A stretch of DNA of 64,000 nucleotides from Synergistetes bacterium ADurb.Bin155 (GTDB taxonomy: Bacteria; Synergistota; Synergistia; Synergistales; Thermovirgaceae): NCBI GenBank assembly GCA_002070395.1, contig MWDE01000008.1, positions 1 through 64,000 on the forward strand, given 5' to 3'. Positions within the stretch are counted from its first letter, which is position 1, and every line of letters starts with the position of its first letter. The notes under the pieces are model-generated. The model was given only the letters and a program-made list of their open reading frames with translations, was not told the origin of the DNA and searched no databases. Position numbers and translations under genes: made by a program. Positions 58,579-64,000 of this stretch are shown in pieces.

Positions 58579-59687
58579 AGCGCACCGATATGTACGAAAG
58601 GCACGTAGCGGCAGGCGGGCGGATGGTCGATTACAGCGGATGGGAACTGCCGGTCCAGTACGACGGCACCGGCATAAAGACCGAGCATCTCAACGTCAGG
58701 GAAAAGGCGGGGCTCTTCGACGTCTCCCACATGGGGGAGATCATGGTGGAAGGCCCCGAAGCGGAGAAATGGCTCTCCACCCTCGTGACGAACGACATCT
58801 TCGTGATGAGGGACGGCCAGGTGCAGTACAACATCATGTGCAACGAGTCGGGGGGCGTGGTGGACGACCTGCTCGTCTACCGGTACGGCCCGGCGAAGTT
58901 CCTCCTCGTGGTGAACGCGGCCAACGTGGACAAGGACCGGGAATGGCTCACGAAGCACCTGCCCCCGAGGGGCGCTGCGATCGACGACATCTCCATGAAG
59001 ACCTCCGAGACGGCGCTCCAGGGGCCAGCGGCGGAAGCCATCCTGGCCAAGGTGGCCGACTTCGACCCGTCGACCCTCAAGTTTTTCACCTTCACCCACG
59101 GGGCCAACCTGGGGGGCATCCCCGCCATCGTCAGCAGGACCGGCTACACCGGCGAGGACGGCTTCGAGATCTACGTCCCCTGGAAGAGGGGTGCCGAACT
59201 CTGGGACCTGCTCATCGAGGCGGGGCGCGACTTCGGCCTGATCCCCGCCGGGCTCGGCGCCCGGGACAGCCTCCGCTTCGAGGCGGGGCTCCCGCTTTAT
59301 GGTCACGAGTTCGCCGAGGACCTGGGCCCCCTCGAGGCTGGTTTCGGTTTCTTCGTCAAGGTGGACAAGCCCGGCGGTTTCATCGGACAGCCGGCGCTGA
59401 AGCGCCAGAAGGAGGAGGGCCTCCGGCGGAAGATCGTCGGCCTGCGCCTCGAGGACAAGGGAGTGCCCCGCTCCGGGATGGACGTGGCCGACCCCTCGGG
59501 AAACATCGTGGGCAAGGTGACCTCCGGCGGTTACTGCCCCTCGCTGGACGCCAACATGGCCCTCTGCCTAGTGGGGACGCCCGCGCCGGAGGAGGGCGAC
59601 CCCTTGAGCGTCATCGTCAGGGACAAGCCGAAGAAGGGCGTCGTCGTGAAGAGGCCCTTCTACGCCAGGAAAAGAGGCAACCGGTAA
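58575..59687 (+). CDS. gcvT: Aminomethyltransferase, glycine cleavage T-protein
   Basis: 370 residues. VDYSGWELPVQYDGTGIKTEHLNVR at the start, split here into VDYSGWELPVQY and IKTEHLNVRE, with GLFDVSHMGEI and LVTNDI, is the folate-binding domain. GYTGEDGFEIYVP, LGARDSLRFEAGLPLYGHE and a C-terminal barrel (VTSGGYCPSLDANMAL) follow. It releases ammonia from the aminomethyl group on GcvH and transfers the carbon to tetrahydrofolate. ATG 58575 follows AAGGAGG at 8-base spacing and lies inside the lplA end. Confidence 0.95.
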   Translation: MKRTDMYERHVAAGGRMVDYSGWELPVQYDGTGIKTEHLNVREKAGLFDVSHMGEIMVEGPEAEKWLSTLVTNDIFVMRDGQVQYNIMCNESGGVVDDLLVYRYGPAKFLLVVNAANVDKDREWLTKHLPPRGAAIDDISMKTSETALQGPAAEAILAKVADFDPSTLKFFTFTHGANLGGIPAIVSRTGYTGEDGFEIYVPWKRGAELWDLLIEAGRDFGLIPAGLGARDSLRFEAGLPLYGHEFAEDLGPLEAGFGFFVKVDKPGGFIGQPALKRQKEEGLRRKIVGLRLEDKGVPRSGMDVADPSGNIVGKVTSGGYCPSLDANMALCLVGTPAPEEGDPLSVIVRDKPKKGVVVKRPFYARKRGNR

Positions 59688-59724
59688 GGACGCTTTCTCA
59701 AAAGACGAAGGGAGGATGAAAGGA

Positions 59725-60123
59725 ATGGCCAAGATACCCCAGGATCTCCGTTACACCAAGGATCACGAGTGGATAAGGATGGAAGACGGCGTCGGCGTCG
59801 TGGGGATCACGGACTACGCCCAGCACGCCATGGGTGACGTCGTCTACGTGGAGTTCCCCGAAAAGGGCAGGAAGGTACGTGCCGGGGAGGACTTTGCCGT
59901 GGTCGAGTCGGTGAAGGGTGCTAACGACGTGTTCAGCCCCGTCTCCGGGACCGTCCTCGAGGTGAACGACACCCTCGAGGAGTCGCCGGAACTGCTGAAC
60001 CAGGACGCCTACGCCAACTGGCTCGTCCGCCTCGAGGTCGCCGACCCCGGCGAGCTGGACTCCCTTCTGGATCACGCAGCCTACGCCGCGCTCCTCGAGG
60101 AACTCGAAGCGGAAAACGGATAG
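59725..60123 (+). CDS. gcvH: Glycine cleavage H-protein
   Basis: 132 residues, the usual length. LRYTKDHEWIRMEDG, VGITDYAQHAMGDVVYVE and the lipoylation site VVESVKGANDVFSPVSG (K64) are diagnostic. The swinging lipoyl arm carries the aminomethyl intermediate between P, T and L proteins. ATG 59725 follows GGGAGG; an in-frame ATG three codons upstream lies almost on the ribosome site and is less likely. It lies between gcvT and gcvPA. Confidence 0.95.
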   Translation: MAKIPQDLRYTKDHEWIRMEDGVGVVGITDYAQHAMGDVVYVEFPEKGRKVRAGEDFAVVESVKGANDVFSPVSGTVLEVNDTLEESPELLNQDAYANWLVRLEVADPGELDSLLDHAAYAALLEELEAENG

Positions 60124-60135
60124 GAGGTGTCTTTC

Positions 60136-61485
60136 ATGAGCCGGTACACACCAGCCACGGCGGAGGACCGGCGCCGGATGCTCGAATACATCGGCGTCGG
60201 GTCTATCGATGACCTCTACTCGGGCATCCCGGCCGGTGTAAGGCAGAAAGACCTCCCGGATATCCCGAAGGCCCTCTCGGAGCCCGAGGTCATCCGGGAC
60301 CTCCGGGAACTGGCCGGCGCCAACAGGAATATCGACGACCTGCCCTGCTTCCTCGGCGCGGGGATCTATGACCACTTCATCCCCGCCGCGGTGGACAGCA
60401 TCATCTCCCGGGGGGAGTTCACCACCTGCTACACGCCCTACCAGCCGGAGGTGTCCCAGGGCACATTGCAGGCCATATTCCAGTACCAGACCATGGTCTG
60501 CGAACTGACCGGCATGGAGGTCTCCAACGCCTCCATGTACGACGGCGCTTCCGCGACGGCCGAGGCGGCCGTCCTGGCGGCGTCGGCGACCAAAAGAAAG
60601 AAGATCCTCTGGGGGAGGAACGTAAACCCCCAGACCAAGGAGGTCCTCCGCACCTACTGCTGGAGCAGGGGCCTCGAGCACGGTGAAGTGCCCGCCGCCG
60701 GCGGCACGATCGACCGGGAAGCCCTGGACGGGGCCCTTTCGGCGGGCGACGCGGCGGCCCTGGTGGTCCAGTCGCCCAGCTTCTTCGGCACCGTCGAGGA
60801 CATCAAGGCCCTCGCCGAGAAAGTCCATGGGGCGGGGGCGCTCCTCATCGTCGTCACGGACCTGCTGGCCCTCGGGACCCTCGAGGCACCGGGCGCGCTC
60901 GGCGCCGACATCGTCGCGGGCGACGGGCAGACCGTCGGTAACCCCGCCAGTTTCGGCGGGCCCGCCTTCGGGTTCATCGCCGTGAACAAGCCCCTCATGC
61001 GCAAAATGCCGGGCCGCATCTGCGGCCAGACCGTCGACAGCCGGGGGAGGCGGGCCTTCGTCCTGACCCTCCAGGCCAGGGAGCAGCACATCCGGAGGGA
61101 GAAGGCCACGTCGAACATCTGCTCCAACCAGAACCTCTGCATCGTGGCGGCCTCGGTCTACCTGAGCCTCCTGGGGCCCCAGGGGCTAGCCGAGGTGGGC
61201 GGGCAGATCATGGCGAAGACGGAGTACGCCCTGGGTCGGCTCGAAAAGAGCGGCAAGTTCAGGAGGGCCTTCCCCGGGGTGCCCTGCTTCAGGGAGGCGG
61301 TGCTCCTCAGCGAAAGGCCCGTCAAGGAACTCAACAGGCGCCTGCTCGACGCCGGCATCATCGGCGGGTACTCACTAGAGCCGCTCTACCCCGAACTGGA
61401 GAACGGCTGGCTCCTGGCGGTGACGGAGAACAGGACGAAACAGGAGATCGACCGCCTTGTGGCGGTCGCGGGAGGTGACGCCTGA
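60136..61485 (+). CDS. gcvPA: Glycine dehydrogenase (decarboxylating) subunit 1
   Basis: 449 residues, the N-terminal half of the split P-protein found in many anaerobes. Markers: [62 protein letters not shown] and [21 protein letters not shown] (split as [10 protein letters not shown] and [19 protein letters not shown]). It forms a heterotetramer with GcvPB and shapes the PLP site but carries no Schiff-base Lys itself. ATG 60136 follows AGGAGGTG. The stop overlaps the gcvPB start as TGATG. Confidence 0.95.
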   Translation: MSRYTPATAEDRRRMLEYIGVGSIDDLYSGIPAGVRQKDLPDIPKALSEPEVIRDLRELAGANRNIDDLPCFLGAGIYDHFIPAAVDSIISRGEFTTCYTPYQPEVSQGTLQAIFQYQTMVCELTGMEVSNASMYDGASATAEAAVLAASATKRKKILWGRNVNPQTKEVLRTYCWSRGLEHGEVPAAGGTIDREALDGALSAGDAAALVVQSPSFFGTVEDIKALAEKVHGAGALLIVVTDLLALGTLEAPGALGADIVAGDGQTVGNPASFGGPAFGFIAVNKPLMRKMPGRICGQTVDSRGRRAFVLTLQAREQHIRREKATSNICSNQNLCIVAASVYLSLLGPQGLAEVGGQIMAKTEYALGRLEKSGKFRRAFPGVPCFREAVLLSERPVKELNRRLLDAGIIGGYSLEPLYPELENGWLLAVTENRTKQEIDRLVAVAGGDA

Positions 61486-62954
61486 TGACCCGCAGGATGG
61501 AAACCGTCTTTGAAGCGAGCCGGCCGGGGAGGAAGGGCTACGCCCTGCCCGAACTGGACGTCCCGGCCGTCGACTGCCGCACGGCCCTCGGAAAGGCCTG
61601 CCGCGGGAAGCCGCCCAGGCTGCCCGAGATGGCGGAAGTGGACGTGGTGCGCCATTTCACCAGGCTGTCAAAACTGAACTACTCCGTGGACGAGGGTTTC
61701 TACCCCCTCGGTTCCTGCACCATGAAGTACAACCCCAAGGTCAACGAGGTGGCGGCGAGGATGCCGGGTTTCGCGCGCCTCCACCCCCTCCAGCCGGAGG
61801 AGACGGCCCAGGGGGCGATGAAGCTCCTCTTCGACCTCGGCGCCATGCTGGCCGAGATCACCGGCATGGACGCCGTCACCCTCCAGCCCGCCGCGGGAGC
61901 CCACGGCGAACAGACCGGGCTGATGCTCATAAAGGCGTGGCACGAGAGCCGGGGCGACGCAAAGAGGACCAAGGTCATCGTCCCCGATTCGGCCCACGGG
62001 ACCAACCCGGCATCGGCCGCCGTGACGGGTTTCGAGACCGTGGAGGTGGCCTCCGACGATGAAGGCATGGTGGACCTCGGTTCCCTCGAGGCGATCCTGG
62101 ACGATACGGTGGCGGCCCTCATGCTGACGAACCCCAACACGCTGGGCATCTTCGAGAAACATATCCTCGAACTCACCGAGGCCGTCCACCGGGCCGGGGG
62201 CCTCGTCTACTACGACGGGGCGAACCTGAACGCCATCATGGGCAAGGCCCGCCCCGGCGACATGGGTTTCGACGTCCTCCACCTGAACCTCCACAAGACC
62301 TTCGGCACCCCCCACGGGGGGGGCGGGCCGGGGGCGGGGCCGGTAGGGGTCAAGGCCGAACTGGAGCCCTTCCTCCCCTCGCCGGTCGTCGTCCATAAGG
62401 GCGGCCGCTACACCTTCACCGGGAAAGACGAACGGCCCCGCTCCATCGGCAGGGTCAGGAGTTTCTACGGCAACTTCGGCGTCCTCGTGAAGGCCTACGC
62501 CTACATCCGCGCCCTCGGGCCGGAGGGGCTGAAGGAAGCCTCCGAGATGTCGGTGCTCAACGCCAACTACCTGGCCAAGAAGCTGGGCGGCCTCTATCCC
62601 CTGGCCCACAAGGGCCACTGCATGCACGAGTTCGTACTGAACGGCGGCCCGCTGAAGCACGAGACGGGCGTAAGCACCCTCGACGTGGCCAAGGCCGTCA
62701 TCGAGGCCGGGTTCCACCCGCCCACGATCTACTTCCCCCTCATTGTACCCGAGGCCCTCATGGTGGAACCCACGGAGACGGAATCGGTGGAGACCCTCGA
62801 CCGGTTCGCCGATGCCATGGAGGAGATCGTGGCCAAGGCCCGCTCCGAGGGACCCGAGGCCTTCCGCGGCCTGCCGACGACGACGCCCATCTCCAGGCCC
62901 GACGAAACCACGGCGGCCCGCAACCCGATCCTTCGCTGGCAGTTCGGGGAATAA
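61485..62954 (+). CDS. gcvPB: Glycine dehydrogenase (decarboxylating) subunit 2
   Basis: 489 residues, the catalytic half of the split P-protein. [48 protein letters not shown] and the PLP-lysine motif [19 protein letters not shown] are all present. With GcvPA it decarboxylates glycine and loads the aminomethyl group on GcvH. It ends 79 bases before lpdA, and a hairpin lies in that gap. Confidence 0.95.
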   Translation: MTRRMETVFEASRPGRKGYALPELDVPAVDCRTALGKACRGKPPRLPEMAEVDVVRHFTRLSKLNYSVDEGFYPLGSCTMKYNPKVNEVAARMPGFARLHPLQPEETAQGAMKLLFDLGAMLAEITGMDAVTLQPAAGAHGEQTGLMLIKAWHESRGDAKRTKVIVPDSAHGTNPASAAVTGFETVEVASDDEGMVDLGSLEAILDDTVAALMLTNPNTLGIFEKHILELTEAVHRAGGLVYYDGANLNAIMGKARPGDMGFDVLHLNLHKTFGTPHGGGGPGAGPVGVKAELEPFLPSPVVVHKGGRYTFTGKDERPRSIGRVRSFYGNFGVLVKAYAYIRALGPEGLKEASEMSVLNANYLAKKLGGLYPLAHKGHCMHEFVLNGGPLKHETGVSTLDVAKAVIEAGFHPPTIYFPLIVPEALMVEPTETESVETLDRFADAMEEIVAKARSEGPEAFRGLPTTTPISRPDETTAARNPILRWQFGE

Positions 62955-62970
62955 CCGGGGCCGCGAGGCT

Positions 62971-62999
62971 GGGGCGCCTTTTCAAAAGGGCGCCCCTTT
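62971..62999 (+). terminator. Hairpin between gcvPB and lpdA
   Basis: GGGGCGCCTTTT and AAAAGGGCGCCCC pair with one bulged base around a tiny loop and are followed by only three Ts. It looks like a partial terminator or a processing structure that would lower lpdA expression relative to gcvPB. Confidence 0.55.
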
Positions 63000-63033
63000 C
63001 GCCTTCAGCAGGCCCTAAAAAGGAGAGAAGGAC

Positions 63034-64000
63034 ATGTACGACCTGGTGATCCTCGGCGGCGGGCCTGGCGGCCTCCGGGCCGCCGAACTGGCCGCGGCCG
63101 CCGGCATGAATACCGTCCTCGTGGAAAAGGACCGCCTCGGCGGCGTCTGCGTCAACAGCGGCTGCATCCCCACCAAGGCCCTCTACGCCTCCATCATCGG
63201 CGGCAAAGGGCCCAGGGAGGGGCTCTGGTCCAGGGTGGAGTCCGTAGTGGACAAACTCCGCCAGGGCTCGGCCACATCGCTCCGCATGGCGGGCGTGAAG
63301 TACCTCCGGGGGACCGGCAGGGTGACCCGCTGGGAGGGAGTGAAGGGGGTCTCCGTCACTAAGGCGGACGGCAGCGTGGAGGAGATCGCCGGCGCCAGGC
63401 TGCTGCTGGCCACGGGCGCCCGTTCCGTGCGTCCCCCCTTCCGGGGCGGCGACCTCCCGGGGATCCTCACCGGCGACAAGGCCATCACGGAACCCTCCCT
63501 CTGGGACCCCGAGCGCAACTCGCCAGTGAAGACCGTGGCCATCCTCGGTGCGGGAGTCATCGCCGTCGAGATGGCCTCCCTCCTCCAGGGCCTGGGGAAG
63601 GAAGTAGTCCTGCTCAAGCGCTCCGACCAGGTCCTCCGACGGATGGACGGCGATATAAAGAAAAAGACCGTCCAGATCCTTAAAAAACGGGGGACCATGA
63701 TTAAAGACCACGTCCGCCTCCGGGAAGCCTCGCTGAAGGAGGGGCGGCTGTCACTGGAGGGTACCGCCGGGGACGATCCCTTCGTCGTGGCGTGCGACCG
63801 CCTGATCATTGCCTCGAGCATGGAGCCCGTCCTCGACGGCTTCGGCCTCGAGGAAAGCCCTGTTAGAGTCGAAAGGGGCGCCATCGCGGTGGACCCATCC
63901 CAGGGGACATCGGTGGAAGGTGTCTACGCCGTGGGGGACTGCACAGGGGGAGCCATGCTCGCCCACCTGGCCGAGTACCAAGCCCTCGCCGCCGTCTCCT
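63034..64000 (+). CDS. lpdA: Dihydrolipoyl dehydrogenase (partial, runs off the right edge)
   Basis: 322 complete codons are visible. LVILGGGPGGLRAAELAA binds FAD, GGVCVNSGCIPTKALY holds the redox disulfide C39-x4-C44, VAILGAGVIAVEMASLLQG binds NAD, and GVYAVGDCTGG is the second FAD motif. The C-terminal dimerisation domain with the His-Glu pair is beyond the window. It should reoxidise the dihydrolipoyl arm of GcvH and so serves as L-protein of the glycine cleavage system. ATG 63034 follows AAAGGAGAGAAGG. Confidence 0.93.
   Translation, partial: MYDLVILGGGPGGLRAAELAAAAGMNTVLVEKDRLGGVCVNSGCIPTKALYASIIGGKGPREGLWSRVESVVDKLRQGSATSLRMAGVKYLRGTGRVTRWEGVKGVSVTKADGSVEEIAGARLLLATGARSVRPPFRGGDLPGILTGDKAITEPSLWDPERNSPVKTVAILGAGVIAVEMASLLQGLGKEVVLLKRSDQVLRRMDGDIKKKTVQILKKRGTMIKDHVRLREASLKEGRLSLEGTAGDDPFVVACDRLIIASSMEPVLDGFGLEESPVRVERGAIAVDPSQGTSVEGVYAVGDCTGGAMLAHLAEYQALAAVS

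Noticed and set aside
1..64000. tRNA, rRNA genes and CRISPR arrays
   Set aside because: I looked for the conserved TpsiC-arm pattern, rRNA core sequences and regularly spaced repeats and saw none in the window.

Overview
The window reads as a high-GC chromosome segment from an anaerobic, diderm bacterium that ferments amino acids. A member of the Synergistota fits best. The reasons are a complete glycine cleavage operon, a RocB-type peptidase with aminotransferases, a tripartite tricarboxylate transporter beside a glycyl radical enzyme, an AddAB recombination nuclease, and a TolC/RND pump with a minor-pilin/PilY1 cluster, both of which imply an outer membrane. A small RemB-like (DUF370) gene sits directly before gyrB, as it does in Firmicutes. 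This placement rests on gene content only, because no rRNA or tRNA is visible.

Layout. 1-880: the edge of an insertion sequence (start of a transposase and two end-type repeats), then a promoter, an Ile/Val/Leu-rich leader peptide and a strong attenuator hairpin with no recognisable biosynthetic gene behind it. 885-9.5 kb: addB-addA, a LysM/M23 peptidase, a peroxiredoxin and an isochorismatase-fold hydrolase. 9.57-12.7 kb: remB-like gene and gyrB; gyrB carries a 382-residue intein in its TOPRIM domain and lacks the segment that should hold the catalytic EGDSAGG motif. 13.0-14.7 kb: a lower-GC HigB/HigA-ImmA toxin-antitoxin module. 14.6-20.7 kb (minus): pilV-pilW-pilX-pilY1 plus a small secreted protein. 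21.0-27.4 kb: TetR-controlled TolC/adaptor/RND efflux operon with two identical palindromic operators. 27.5-36.1 kb: ferritin-VIT transporter, amidohydrolase, a DapB-like reductase with an altered active site, a ThiF/C_GCAxxG_C_C pair, polysaccharide deacetylase, patatin, and a CoA-disulfide reductase-rhodanese fusion. 36.1-40.2 kb: a PocR/multi-PAS/HD-GYP sensor and a second deacetylase. 40.2-48.0 kb (minus): GntR - TctC - glycyl radical enzyme - activase - TctB - TctA - LUD protein, a self-contained catabolic operon with an operator lying inside its promoter. 48.1-56.1 kb (minus): EamA exporter, ZIP transporter, an unrecognised protein, cardiolipin synthase, EEP hydrolase, RocB-like peptidase and aminotransferase. 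56.3-64.0 kb: a second aminotransferase, then lplA-gcvT-gcvH-gcvPA-gcvPB-lpdA, with lpdA running off the end.

How the genes work together. The gcv operon holds the whole glycine cleavage machinery together with the lipoate ligase needed to charge GcvH. The TctABC/glycyl radical operon looks like an uptake-plus-cleavage pathway for an unidentified carboxylated or sulfonated substrate and is the best candidate here for an undescribed pathway. The most surprising single gene is gyrB, where an intein splits the metal-binding acidic cluster of the TOPRIM domain while the other half of that active site is missing from the reading frame.
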